Assembly (NCBI GenBank): GCA_000466585.1
Contig: KE993501.1
Span: 245,189 to 309,188 of the forward strand
DNA: 64,000 bases
Origin: Clostridiales bacterium oral taxon 876 str. F0540
GTDB taxonomy: Bacteria; Bacillota; Clostridia; Clostridiales; Clostridiaceae
Direction: 5' to 3'
The notes below the pieces were generated by a model. The model did not search any database. It saw only the letters and a program-made list of their open reading frames with translations, and was not told where the DNA came from. The position numbers and the translations under genes were made by a program. The number at the start of each line of letters is the position of its first letter. Position 1 is the stretch's first letter. Positions 26,237 through 35,197 of this stretch are shown here, piece by piece.

Positions 26237-28867
26237 ATGTCAAAAGAAAGACTAATAATATTAGACGGACACAGCTTGATGAATAGAGCTTTTTATGCGT
26301 TACCGCCTTTAACTAATGCTGAAGGTCTGCATACAAATGCTTTATATGGCTTTACAAATATGCTTATAAAAATGAAGGAAGAAATAAAGCCAAATTACAT
26401 AGTATGTACTTTTGACAGAAAGGCTCCAACCTTCAGACATGAGGAATATAAGGAATATAAGGCAGGCAGAAAAAGAATGCCTGATGAATTAGCAGAACAA
26501 TTCCCGGTATTGAAAGATCTATTGCATTTGATGGCTATTGATATTTTCGAAATAGACGGCTTTGAGGCAGATGACTTGATTGGGACACTTTCAAAGTTTG
26601 CTGAGAAAAATGGTATAGAGGTTTACGTAGTTACCGGAGATAGAGATGCTCTGCAATTAGCATCAGATAATATTAAAATTGTAATAACTAAAAAGGGTAT
26701 GAGTGAAAAGGAAATTTATGATAAAAACAGAATGATTGAAGAATTTGGGGTTACACCCACTCAGTTTATTGATGTAAAGGGACTTATGGGTGATAACTCG
26801 GATAATATACCTGGGGTTCCAGGAATTGGGGAAAAGACTGCTTATAAATTAATACAGCAGTTTGGAAGCATAGAAAACCTTCTTCAAAATATTGATAGTG
26901 TTAGCGGTAATAAAGTTAAGCAGAATCTTACTGAGTATAGCGAGCAGGCAGTATTCAGTAAAAAGCTTGCAACTATTATTACTGAAGTGCCTATAGAAAT
27001 AGACCTTGATTCAATTAAGTCAAAGGATAACTTTGATATTGATGGGTTGAGACAGCTGTTTTTCAGACTTCAATTTAAATCATTACTTGACAAACTTCCT
27101 ATGGATGATGTTAAGAAAAATGATGAACTTAAGCCTTCTGAAGAAGCCATCAGCTGCGAAATTATTGATTCTATTAATGAACTTAAAAGTCTAGCTAAAG
27201 AATTAAATGATGTTATATATTTCAATCTTGAATTTTTAGATTTAAATGTTTACTCAAAAAGCAGGATAAGTAAAATATATATATCATCTGATGGTAATAA
27301 TTACGTCATTAATTTAATCAGCTTATTCGAAAAAGAAAGAGATGAAACTGTAAAGACTTTAAAGGAAATTTTTGAGAATAAGGATTTGAAAAAAGTAAGT
27401 TATGATAATAAGGCTGCTTATTTATTATTTAATAGAATAGGAATAAAAATTCAAGGACTAATATTTGATATAAAGGTTGCAGCTTATCTAATAGATTCTT
27501 CAAAGGGCGAATACGAATTATGCAATCTTATAGGAGAATATCTTAATGAGGACATAAGAAAAGATGCTGAAGACATACATATAAAACAGACATCCTATTT
27601 ACCCATGCTTAAAAAAGCTTTAGAACAAAAGATTAAGGAATATGATATGGAAAAGCTTCTGTATAAAGTAGAGCAGCCTTTGACAGAAGTATTGGCTGCA
27701 ATTGAAGCTGAAGGTTTTAAAGTTGATACCGATAAGCTTGATGAACTGGGAGTAAAGTTTAAAAAGGAAATTGAAATAGTTCAAAATGAGATATTTCAAT
27801 TATCCGGAGAAGAATTTAATATTGGTTCTCCAAAGCAGCTTGGAAAAATCTTATTTGAGAAACTTGATTTACCTGTAATTAAAAAAACAAAAACAGGATA
27901 TTCCACCAATGCTGAAGTGCTTGAAGAGCTAATGGATAAGCATCCTATTATAGAGAAGATATTATACTACAGGCAGCTTACGAAGCTTCATTCAACTTAT
28001 GTTGAAGGATTAAAGTCTGTAATAGATACAGATGGTAAAATTCACTCTAGCTTAAATCAAACTGTGACAACTACAGGAAGACTTTCAAGTACAGAGCCAA
28101 ATCTTCAAAACATACCTATAAAGTATGAACTTGGAAGAGAAATAAGGAAAGTGTTTATACCAAATGAGTCAGAGAGTATTATTTTATCAGCAGATTACTC
28201 GCAGATAGAACTTAGAGTTCTTGCTCATATAGCAGATGATGAAAATCTAATTGATGCTTTTATAAATCATAGTGATATTCATACGAAGACGGCTTCAGAA
28301 GTTTTTAAAGTTCCATTAAATGAAGTGACTTCTCTGATGAGAAGCAGAGCGAAGGCTGTCAATTTTGGTATAGTTTACGGAATTGGAGATTTTAGCTTAG
28401 CAAAAGATTTAAAGATAACTAAGAAGGAAGCTAAAAACTACATTGATACATATTTTGAAAGGTATCCTAATGTAAAAAAATATATGGAAGATATCGTGCA
28501 GCAGGCTATTGAGCAATCTTTTGTCTCAACTATACTAAATAGAAGAAGGTATATTCCAGAAGCAACTGCTTCAAATCGTATGGTAAAGGCTTTAGGAGAA
28601 AGACTTGCTATGAACACTCCAATTCAGGGTAGTGCAGCAGATATTATTAAACTAGCAATGGTTAATGTATACAGAGAGCTAAAACAAAAAGGTCTTAAGA
28701 GTACTTTAATACTTCAGGTGCATGATGAACTTATATTAAACGTGTATAAAGAAGAGCGGGAAGTAGTTGAAGCTCTTGTAAAGAAAGAAATGGAACAGGT
28801 GCTTGAACTTAAGGTTCCGTTAGAGGTTGATATTAATATCGGAAATACGTGGTATGAGGCTAAGTAA
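26237..28867 (+). CDS. polA: DNA polymerase I
   Basis: The 876-residue protein holds an N-terminal 5'-3' exonuclease (DGHSLMNRAFYAL, then DGFEADDLIGTL, GDNSDNIPGVPGIGEKTA), a middle 3'-5' exonuclease-like domain and a C-terminal polymerase. The polymerase motifs are A (DYSQIELRVLAH), B (RSRAKAVNFGIVYG) and C (QVHDELIL). The metal-binding DxE of an active proofreading domain is absent (YFNLEFLDLN occupies that place), as in other Gram-positive Pol I. The GGAGG-led ATG is clear. The stop shares an A with the coaE start. Confidence 0.95.
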   Translation: MSKERLIILDGHSLMNRAFYALPPLTNAEGLHTNALYGFTNMLIKMKEEIKPNYIVCTFDRKAPTFRHEEYKEYKAGRKRMPDELAEQFPVLKDLLHLMAIDIFEIDGFEADDLIGTLSKFAEKNGIEVYVVTGDRDALQLASDNIKIVITKKGMSEKEIYDKNRMIEEFGVTPTQFIDVKGLMGDNSDNIPGVPGIGEKTAYKLIQQFGSIENLLQNIDSVSGNKVKQNLTEYSEQAVFSKKLATIITEVPIEIDLDSIKSKDNFDIDGLRQLFFRLQFKSLLDKLPMDDVKKNDELKPSEEAISCEIIDSINELKSLAKELNDVIYFNLEFLDLNVYSKSRISKIYISSDGNNYVINLISLFEKERDETVKTLKEIFENKDLKKVSYDNKAAYLLFNRIGIKIQGLIFDIKVAAYLIDSSKGEYELCNLIGEYLNEDIRKDAEDIHIKQTSYLPMLKKALEQKIKEYDMEKLLYKVEQPLTEVLAAIEAEGFKVDTDKLDELGVKFKKEIEIVQNEIFQLSGEEFNIGSPKQLGKILFEKLDLPVIKKTKTGYSTNAEVLEELMDKHPIIEKILYYRQLTKLHSTYVEGLKSVIDTDGKIHSSLNQTVTTTGRLSSTEPNLQNIPIKYELGREIRKVFIPNESESIILSADYSQIELRVLAHIADDENLIDAFINHSDIHTKTASEVFKVPLNEVTSLMRSRAKAVNFGIVYGIGDFSLAKDLKITKKEAKNYIDTYFERYPNVKKYMEDIVQQAIEQSFVSTILNRRRYIPEATASNRMVKALGERLAMNTPIQGSAADIIKLAMVNVYRELKQKGLKSTLILQVHDELILNVYKEEREVVEALVKKEMEQVLELKVPLEVDINIGNTWYEAK

Positions 28868-29466
28868 TGCTTAAGGTTGGATTGACAGGAGGAATTGGCA
28901 GTGGTAAAAGTACTGTTTCAAAGCTTTTTGGAGAAAAGGGCTTTCCGATAATTGATGCTGATATAATTTCAAGAGAAATCTATAATATTTACCCTGATAT
29001 AAACAATCAGATTAAAGAGAAGTTTGGAGATAGCTTTTTTGATTTTGATGGATCATTGATTAGAAAGAAACTTGGTGTCTTTGTATTTAAAGACAAAGAG
29101 CGAGTTGGTAAGTTAGAGGAAATAACTCTTCCTTATATATTAAAGGAAATATTTAATAAATTGGAACAATTACAGAGAGAAAATAATATACTTTGCATAG
29201 TAGATGCTCCTACCCTTATAGAGGTAGGCCTGCATAAGCATATGGATACAAATATTTTAGTGTGGGTAGATTTAGATACACAAATAAAAAGAGTAAAGTT
29301 AAGAGATAATGCAAAAGAAGAAGATATAATAAACAGAATAAACGCTCAACTACCTATTGATGAGAAGAAGAAATATGTTGATTTTATCATTGACAATAGG
29401 AGGAGCCTCGAGTATACAAAAGAACAATTTGAGATAGTATTAAAAAGCTTATTATTGATGAGGTAG
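28867..29466 (+). CDS. coaE: Dephospho-CoA kinase
   Basis: CoaE phosphorylates dephospho-CoA in the last step of CoA synthesis. The P-loop GGIGSGKST is at residues 8-16, the DADIISREI block follows at about 30, and the adenine/substrate lid region includes RVKLRDN. Length 199 residues is normal. The ATG overlaps the polA stop (TAATG), so translation is coupled. The polA-coaE-lytic transglycosylase order is common in clostridia. Confidence 0.94.
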   Translation: MLKVGLTGGIGSGKSTVSKLFGEKGFPIIDADIISREIYNIYPDINNQIKEKFGDSFFDFDGSLIRKKLGVFVFKDKERVGKLEEITLPYILKEIFNKLEQLQRENNILCIVDAPTLIEVGLHKHMDTNILVWVDLDTQIKRVKLRDNAKEEDIINRINAQLPIDEKKKYVDFIIDNRRSLEYTKEQFEIVLKSLLLMR

Positions 29467-29470
29467 GAAA

Positions 29471-30034
29471 ATGAAATATAGGAATTTACTGCGTTCTTTT
29501 GTAATTACAATAATTATTATTACAGCATTAAACTCTTTAAATATTGTAAGATTATTTTATCCTCTTTATTATTCGGAACATATAGCGAAGTATTCGGAAA
29601 AGTATGATTTAAGTCCTTGCTTGGTTGCAGCTGTTATTAAAACTGAAAGTAATTTTAGACCTAATGCAAAATCGCCCAAGAATGCTTATGGGTTAATGCA
29701 GATTACTTCATCAACTGCGGACTGGGCAGCAAAGGAAATGAATATTGAAAATTATTCTGTAGAAATGCTAAAGGAGCCAGAGTTTAACATAAGAATGGGA
29801 TGCTGGTACTTGGATAATTTGAATAAAGAATTTAATGATAATACTGATTTAGTTCTTGCTGCCTATAATGGCGGAAGGGGAAATGTCCAGAAATGGCTTT
29901 CCGATTTAAATCATTCAAAGGATGGGAAAAAACTCTATTATATCCCCTTTAAGGAAACAGATAAATATGTAAAAAGAGTTAAAGTTAATTATAATATATA
30001 TAAATTTTTATACGGAAACAGATTTAATGAGTAG
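29471..30034 (+). CDS. Membrane-anchored lytic transglycosylase (SLT domain)
   Basis: The protein cleaves peptidoglycan to anhydro-muropeptides at the outer face of the membrane. An N-terminal hydrophobic anchor (about residues 9-25) precedes an SLT fold with catalytic Glu59 (VIKTESNF), the motif NAYGLMQITSSTA and LAAYNGGRGNVQKWL. Length 187 residues. AGGAAA precedes the ATG, five bases after coaE. A terminator follows. Confidence 0.92.
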   Translation: MKYRNLLRSFVITIIIITALNSLNIVRLFYPLYYSEHIAKYSEKYDLSPCLVAAVIKTESNFRPNAKSPKNAYGLMQITSSTADWAAKEMNIENYSVEMLKEPEFNIRMGCWYLDNLNKEFNDNTDLVLAAYNGGRGNVQKWLSDLNHSKDGKKLYYIPFKETDKYVKRVKVNYNIYKFLYGNRFNE

Positions 30035-30045
30035 GGTAAACTTTA

Positions 30046-30076
30046 AAAGCATAGATTATTTCTATGCTTTTTCTTT
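30046..30076 (+). terminator. Intrinsic terminator after the polA-coaE-SLT operon
   Basis: AAAGCATAG / CTATGCTTT, 9-bp perfect stem, 7-base loop, T-rich tail. Confidence 0.85.
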
Positions 30077-30281
30077 TGTAAATTATTTTGATAAAAAGAG
30101 CATGCCATTTAGCTAATGAATGTATTATGACGTATACACTGTTGAAAGCAATATTAAGCATTACTAGCTGTCGATAATAATTCGTATATTAAATAAGTTT
30201 TAGAAGGAGTATAATTAAAATATAGGTTACTAAAGATAATAAGGCTGAAATTTTACAATAAAATTAAAAGGGGGAATTAAG

Positions 30282-30668
30282 TTGATATTAATTAAAAACG
30301 GAACTGTTCTTACTATGGCTGGTAGACCTATTTTTAATGGACAAGTTCTTGTTAATGAGGGGAAAATTATTGAAATAGGAGACAATATTACAGAATCAGA
30401 AGACTGTGAGATTATTGATGCTGACGGTGGTTTTGTTATGCCCGGAATTATTGATGCTCATTGCCATATAGGAATGTGGGAAGAAGGGATGGGGTTTGAA
30501 GGAAGCGATGGAAATGAAATAACAGATCCTGCAACTCCTCAGCTTAGAGCAATAGATGCAATTAATCCAAGAGATACCGCTTTTATCGAAGCTTATGAAA
30601 ATGGTATTACCTGCGTTTGTACAGGCCCAGGAAGTGCCAATGTTATAGGATGCATAGGGAGTTTATAA
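30282..30668 (+). pseudogene. 5' part of an amidohydrolase gene cut by prophage insertion
   Basis: The TTG start has GGGGGAA upstream. The protein begins like metal-dependent amidohydrolases of the imidazolonepropionase/dihydroorotase superfamily: MILIKNGTVLTMAG, the beta-sandwich segment, then GGFVMPGIIDAHCHIGMWEEG with the HxH metal ligands (His67 and His69). Homologues I know continue past GPGSANVIGG for about 250 more residues. Here the reading frame leaves the family after GSANVIG and stops six codons later. The rest is expected beyond the far end of the prophage. The gene is inactive unless the prophage excises. Confidence 0.85.
30640..30665. other. Probable left attachment junction (attL) of the prophage
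   Basis: Amidohydrolase similarity ends at about 30648-30651 (codon GGA), and prophage sequence begins there. The exact core cannot be set without the right junction. No tRNA is involved, which fits an integrase that targets a protein-coding gene, for example a large serine integrase (inference). Confidence 0.6.
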
Positions 30669-30824
30669 CAGCTCACAGGCACACAATAAAAATTCTCCAT
30701 CATCTTTTTTAATAGCCCCCAATTTTATAAGCTCCCTTAATATTTCATGGACTCTAGAAGCATTATCCTCTGTAATTTTTATATGTACCTGACAGGCTTC
30801 AATAAATTTAACTTTATCTTCCAT
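30663..30824 (-). CDS. Small prophage protein, unknown (53 aa)
   Basis: On the minus strand ATG at 30824 has GAGGTGA eight bases upstream. The 53-residue product is one or two helices with Glu/Lys pairs (NASRVHEILRELIKLGAIKK) and ends CACELL. Its stop lies only about a dozen bases from the junction with host sequence. The location would suit an excision or integration accessory factor, but I see no family motif and the function is unknown. Confidence 0.55.
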   Translation of the reverse strand: MEDKVKFIEACQVHIKITEDNASRVHEILRELIKLGAIKKDDGEFLLCACELL

Positions 30825-30918
30825 AATTTCACCTCATAAAAATTATTGACATAAAAAGGAAAATTAAACCTTTGTGTAGAATTATACATAAGATGATACT
30901 AATGAGGAGTTGATTATA

Positions 30919-31122
30919 TTGGGAGTAAAAAATAGACTTAAGGAAATTAGAATGCGTGAATTTATGAAAAATTCAAGTGAGTTTGCAAATTTTATTGGTA
31001 TTAGTTTAAGTACTTATAGTCAGATAGAGAGCAATAAACAACAAGGTAATATAGAAACTATATTAAAAATTTCAACAGCACTTAATCGAAAGGTAGAAGA
31101 TATTTGGTACCTAGAAGATTAG
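30919..31122 (+). CDS. XRE-family HTH regulator (67 aa)
   Basis: A compact Cro/CI-type helix-turn-helix. The HTH lies at about residues 16-40 (NSSEFANFIGISLSTYSQIES), followed by KISTALNRKVEDIWYL typical of small XRE proteins. TTG at 30919 is chosen because GAGGAG lies nine bases before it. It is divergent from the 53-residue gene and is the first rightward prophage gene, so it is a candidate lysogeny regulator. A terminator overlaps its 3' end. Confidence 0.85.
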   Translation: MGVKNRLKEIRMREFMKNSSEFANFIGISLSTYSQIESNKQQGNIETILKISTALNRKVEDIWYLED

Positions 31123-31132
31123 GTGCTTTTTT
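31107..31132 (+). terminator. Intrinsic terminator after the HTH gene
   Basis: GTACCTA / TAGGTGC stem (7 bp, one G-U) with a six-base loop and a T run. Confidence 0.7.
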
Positions 31133-31246
31133 ATTTATAAAATATATTCCTAAACAAAGAATAATTTCACAAATAGGAAACTTTCTATAGTATAGCTCAT
31201 AGTATATTAGTAGATTAAATAATTTAGTTTATAGGAGGACTTAAAG

Positions 31247-31336
31247 TTGGTTGTAGCTGTTTACACAGGTTCTATTATTATCCTAACTTTGATAATTAAC
31301 TATAATATTGATGCTATTAGGAGGAAAAGCAAATGA
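31247..31336 (+). CDS. Membrane microprotein, unknown (29 aa)
   Basis: TTG start after AGGAGGAC. The peptide is one membrane helix (YTGSIIILTLIINY) and a basic end (RRKSK). Its stop overlaps the next small gene. Coupled to a second membrane microprotein and the FtsK-type ATPase, it may be a membrane docking part for that ATPase (inference). Confidence 0.5.
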   Translation: MVVAVYTGSIIILTLIINYNIDAIRRKSK

Positions 31337-31491
31337 TAGGTGGGCTAGATTTAATTATTATTGATGCATGTAAAACCTTTATATTTCCAATCATAACTAA
31401 TCCAGCAAGGTTATTTATGTTTATAGCTCCTGTAGGATTAGTATTATCCAAGAGCTTAGATAAAGCAATTAAAGAGCGAGGTAAAAGATGA
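31333..31491 (+). CDS. Membrane microprotein, unknown (52 aa)
   Basis: The ATG overlaps the previous stop (AAATGA) and AGGAGG precedes it. The peptide has a hydrophobic stretch (LFMFIAPVGLVL) and a basic tail (KAIKERGKR). Its stop overlaps the start of the FtsK-type gene, so three genes are translationally linked. Confidence 0.55.
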   Translation: MIGGLDLIIIDACKTFIFPIITNPARLFMFIAPVGLVLSKSLDKAIKERGKR

Positions 31492-32825
31492 TAACCGAAT
31501 TAGTAATTGCAGGACTTACAACTTATGCTTATAGAAAGACAAAGTATAATCATACTCATAAAAGTGAACATGAACTAGAAAATAGATGGATGGCAGCGAT
31601 GATAGGAGCAGGTGTAAAGAATAAAAATGAAGAAAGTGAAACCTATGAACTTACTCAAATTATACCTACTCAATACGGATTTTGTTGCTGTGTTAAAATA
31701 CCATACGGACTTAGCTTTGGAGATTTAATTAAACTCAAGGCAGTAATAGAAACAAACCTAGGTGCGATATGTGAGTTTGAGAAGGATAAGCTAGAAAACT
31801 ATGCTACCCTTAAGATAATTAACAATGTTTTTAAATCTGATTATGAACCTGTAAAGACGAAGTCAAATGAAATCTTCTTAGGTTATAAGCTAGATGGAAG
31901 TGAGTATATCTTAGATTTAAATACAAATAGTCATATTTTAATAGCAGGGATGACGGGCTCTGGAAAAAGCTTTTTATTCGCATCAATACTAACTAATCTG
32001 ATTTACTATAATTCAAAGGATATCGATATATATCTGTTCCAGGTAATGAAAGGCGAAATTGATATATTTAGAAATTGTCCATCAGTAAAATTCACATCAG
32101 ATTGCGAAAATGAAATTCTAATTATGCTAAAGAAATTAAGCAATCTAATACACAAAAGGTCAAAACAATTCACTGAATTAGGTATAAAAAACATTTCTCA
32201 ATGGAATAAACATTTTCCTAATAAAAGAATGAAGAGAATCATTATAGGAACTGAGGAGATAAGTTTCTTCATGAATGAAGAAAATGAGCATTTTCTATAT
32301 TTCACTCAAATTGTAAAGGCAGGAAGAAGCGTTGGCATTCATTTTGTAGGATTAACTCAAAGAACAACATCTGCAAATCTTGGCGGTAATGGTGAACTTA
32401 AAAGCCAGTTGACAGTTATAACAGCTAAACAGAGAGGGGAAATAGACAGTAAAAACGCTATAGATGTTTATGATGCTGCATATTTGAAACCTCAAGAATT
32501 TATCGCAAGTTCTAACGAAGGACTAATAAAGTTTATGGCTCCAACAATAGATGAGGACTTTAAAATTCTTAATAAATACGTGCCAGAGATAATTATTCCT
32601 GATGTTAAAAGTAATAAAGAAACACATAAAGAGAAGCCAACTATCAGCGGCGGCTGGCACATACCTAATGAGAGCGAATGGAAATCAATTCGAGATACTA
32701 TTCCAGAATTCACTTATATTACAAAGGAAGAAAAGATACCAGTAGGACAAATGAAAGCTCCTAAAAAGGGAAAGAAAAATGGTGTAATTTCATTAGACGA
32801 GGTGAGGGAAAGTGTTAATGCCTAG
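31488..32825 (+). CDS. FtsK/HerA-type DNA-translocating ATPase
   Basis: The 445-residue protein has a short N-terminal region with one weak hydrophobic segment, then a RecA-like FtsK/SpoIIIE motor. Walker A is GMTGSGKS at residues 154-161. A Walker B-like strand (RIIIGTEE, about 250-257) is followed by a sensor strand (GIHFVGLTQRTT). Such proteins pump double-stranded DNA and occur in conjugative elements and in some Bacillus and Clostridium phages. It lies in a tight string of membrane microproteins and the replication-relaxation gene, which it overlaps. Role here (replication, segregation or transfer) is not shown. Confidence 0.85.
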   Translation: MITELVIAGLTTYAYRKTKYNHTHKSEHELENRWMAAMIGAGVKNKNEESETYELTQIIPTQYGFCCCVKIPYGLSFGDLIKLKAVIETNLGAICEFEKDKLENYATLKIINNVFKSDYEPVKTKSNEIFLGYKLDGSEYILDLNTNSHILIAGMTGSGKSFLFASILTNLIYYNSKDIDIYLFQVMKGEIDIFRNCPSVKFTSDCENEILIMLKKLSNLIHKRSKQFTELGIKNISQWNKHFPNKRMKRIIIGTEEISFFMNEENEHFLYFTQIVKAGRSVGIHFVGLTQRTTSANLGGNGELKSQLTVITAKQRGEIDSKNAIDVYDAAYLKPQEFIASSNEGLIKFMAPTIDEDFKILNKYVPEIIIPDVKSNKETHKEKPTISGGWHIPNESEWKSIRDTIPEFTYITKEEKIPVGQMKAPKKGKKNGVISLDEVRESVNA

Positions 32826-33402
32826 GGATAAACAGATATTAAAATTTCTTGAGGAAAACAAAGCAGTTACGATTTTCCAAACGTATAGAATGTGGTTCAA
32901 TGAAGCCAAATTCGGCTACGATAGAGCAAGAGTAAGGCTTAAGCAACTAGAAGATTATGGACTTCTTAGAAGCTATAAAAACAAGCTTACAGATGAAAAA
33001 GTGTACTATACAGATGATAAAGTATCTTCACATGATTTATTTATAAATGAGTTTTACTCACTTCTAGTTTTTAACGGATGCTCTAATATACAAGTAAAAA
33101 GACAGCCAAGGTTTATGAAAGATTTAATCAGACCTGATGCGTTGTTTAAGTTTGAATATGAGGGTAATTTATATTTTGTTTTATTAGAGGTTGACTTTAC
33201 ACATGTTACTTCAATATCAAAATTTCAGTTATACGAAAGGCTATATAAGACAGAAGAACTTCAAAAAGTTTGTCTGGGTGTATTCCCATTAATAACAGTA
33301 ATTTCAATAGATGAGAGCCCTTTGAAATATGAAAGTGACAGCTTGGACATAATTTATCTAAATGACAAGCTGGATAACTTCAAAAATAAGATTTTGGATT
33401 AA
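32818..33402 (+). CDS. Replication-relaxation-type protein
   Basis: The 194-residue protein has the two parts I know from the replication-relaxation family (PF13814). The first is an N-terminal winged-helix (RDKQILKFLEENKAVTIF, then RARVRLKQLEDYGLLR). The second is a C-terminal nuclease-like half with RPDALFKFEYEG, LLEVDFTH and KFQLYERLYKT. The D...E pattern of PDALF and LLEVD recalls an endonuclease core. ATG at 32818 has GAGGG at good spacing. Family members occur in plasmids and phages beside FtsK-type ATPases, as here. The biochemical role is poorly known. Confidence 0.75.
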   Translation: MPRDKQILKFLEENKAVTIFQTYRMWFNEAKFGYDRARVRLKQLEDYGLLRSYKNKLTDEKVYYTDDKVSSHDLFINEFYSLLVFNGCSNIQVKRQPRFMKDLIRPDALFKFEYEGNLYFVLLEVDFTHVTSISKFQLYERLYKTEELQKVCLGVFPLITVISIDESPLKYESDSLDIIYLNDKLDNFKNKILD

Positions 33403-33720
33403 ATAATATATTATAAATTCTTTATTTCTGATTTTTTATTCCTTATTACTAATCGTGGCTTAGGAACCACCAAACAATGCGGTTTCTAGGCTACGAATCC
33501 AACTGTATAGAAAATGAGGGAGATAGTTTATAGTATAGTCCATAAGTCAATATTTAATATATTTATTGCAGTTTATAAGTATAACCTAAAATAGATTTAT
33601 ACATAATCCAACCATATATTTAATAGTTTACTTATTTTTTATATATATTTTACCTATGATGCTGTCCAGCAACCACCGAAAAATAAGTAAAAAACAAATT
33701 TATGAAAGGATGATGTACAA
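33403..33720. other. Non-coding origin-like or regulatory region with two hairpins
   Basis: No gene is seen. A 15-bp hairpin (33454-33468 with 33481-33495) keeps pairing on the + transcript through three G-U pairs, so it looks like RNA structure. A second inverted repeat TTACTTATTTTT / AAAAATAAGTAA (33628-33639 and 33679-33690) flanks GCTGTCCAGC. AACCACCAAA (33465) and AACCACCGAA (33671) are near-repeats in the two structures. Position after the replication-relaxation gene suggests an origin or nick site (inference). Confidence 0.45.
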
Positions 33721-34227
33721 ATGGAAAATCTATTAACAAAACTCATGATTTACTCAGTAGTAGGAACTTTAGCAATTGCATTTATTAAGATAGGCAGTTT
33801 CTATTTGCTCCACAGACTAACAAAAGAAAAGGCTTACCAGAACATCAGTAAGGAAAAATTAAAGGCACTTAAAGACAAGAAAGTTAAACAGCAGCTTGAG
33901 TTAGAAGATATATTACTAAGAAAGGAAGTGGAGCCTTATTATTTACAAGCAAAGAATCTATTCAACAATGCTATGAAGTCTGGGAACCTCACGCGTGAAC
34001 AGATTCTCTACTTAGAAAAAATTATAAGCGAATCCTTGGGGGAATACGCTCATGATTATATGACAAGACACTATAAAAATAATTGCCATAAGATTTATAG
34101 TATGCTCATGTCTTCACATCTTAGTATTGACGATTTTAAAAGGATTATTCAGTTAGTCAAGTCCTTTGAAGCGCAAGGAGAAGGATTATATTTAACGGTT
34201 ATAGATGAAAAGGAATTAACTAAATAA
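33721..34227 (+). CDS. Membrane-anchored helical protein, unknown (168 aa)
   Basis: An N-terminal membrane helix (about residues 8-30) is followed by a charged coiled-coil-like region (LTKEKAYQNISKEKLKALKDKKVKQQ) and a compact helical C-terminal domain. The ATG has AAAGGATGA upstream. It is alone between the non-coding region and a strong terminator. Function not recognised. Confidence 0.65.
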   Translation: MENLLTKLMIYSVVGTLAIAFIKIGSFYLLHRLTKEKAYQNISKEKLKALKDKKVKQQLELEDILLRKEVEPYYLQAKNLFNNAMKSGNLTREQILYLEKIISESLGEYAHDYMTRHYKNNCHKIYSMLMSSHLSIDDFKRIIQLVKSFEAQGEGLYLTVIDEKELTK

Positions 34228-34238
34228 ATTTCAATTTT

Positions 34239-34273
34239 ACAGGAGTACATATTATTTTACTCCTGTTTTTTTT
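34239..34273 (+). terminator. Strong intrinsic terminator
   Basis: ACAGGAGTA / TACTCCTGT stem (9 bp) with 10-base loop and nine T. Confidence 0.9.
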
Positions 34274-34408
34274 CTTATAAAAACGTCACTACAAATCGAT
34301 TCTAAGATACAGCAATTTTGAGGTATACACTTATATTTATTTTATATAAACTCTTGTTGTAGAGCCTGTATGTGCGTTTTAGTAGCTATGCCAGAGTGGC
34401 AGAGCTAA

Positions 34409-35197
34409 ATATTAATATTAAAACAGCAGACGGCACAAAATATAATTGAGATAGGAAGGAGGTTAATTAAAGTAAAAGAAACCCTTCCCTATGGTGAGTT
34501 TGGAAAATTCTTAAAAGAAAAAGTAGACTTCACTGAAAGAACTGCAAGAAAATTTATAAAGGTGGCGGAAGAATTTGGAGAACGGAATACGTATTCCGAA
34601 CTTCCTATATCTAAACTTTATGCACTTTTAGATGTATCACAAGAAGAAAGAGAAGAATTTATATCTGAATCACATGAGATTAATGGACAATCTAAAACTG
34701 TAGACGAAATGACAACTAGAGAACTTCAACAAGCTATTAAAGCTAAAAAAGAAGCTGAATCGAAAAGCCAACAATTGGAACAAGAGAAACTTTTATTAGC
34801 AGAAGAGAAGCAAAAACTAGAGATAAGTGAAAATGAAAATAGAAAAGATTTTAGTTTTAGTGAAAAAATGCAATGGGCAGAGCAATTAAAGAAGGAATAT
34901 GAGAAAATTGCTAAAGAGAATCAATTGAGTGGTTTAAATAACCAGACCTCGTGTGACAAAATTTTGCCAAACGACAAAATTGATTCTAACAAACAAGTAG
35001 CCGAAGATGTAGGATTAGGTAATAAAGAAACATATAGACAGGCTAAATATATATATGATAACGGTTCTAAAGAACTTATCAAACAACTTGATGATGGACA
35101 ACTTAGTATCAATAAAGCATATTTAACTCTAAAAGAAGAAAAGCAACAACTAGAGATAAGTGAAAATGAAAACAGAAAAGATTTTAGTATGCTGTAA
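34409..35197 (+). pseudogene. DUF3102-like DNA-binding gene, 5' truncated and frameshifted
   Basis: The open frame runs from a stop at 34406-34408 with no ATG, GTG or TTG before 34562. The translated region ahead of that codon is clearly family sequence (IEIGRRLIKVKETLPYGEFG, then KVDFTERTARKFIKVAEEFG), so the true N terminus is missing. A coiled-coil stretch, FSEKMQWAEQLKKEYEKIAKEN and a ParB-like HTH (DVGLGNKETYRQAKYIYDNG) follow. A segment of about 60 bases at 34801-34860 recurs at 35131-35190. The frame then ends, and homologous sequence goes on in another frame at 35188. Confidence 0.75.

Noticed and set aside
31488..33402. Integrative conjugative element
   Set aside because: An FtsK-type ATPase and a replication-relaxation protein are present, but there is no relaxase of a known class, no VirB4-like ATPase and no other transfer gene. 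The rest is a complete phage head and tail set.
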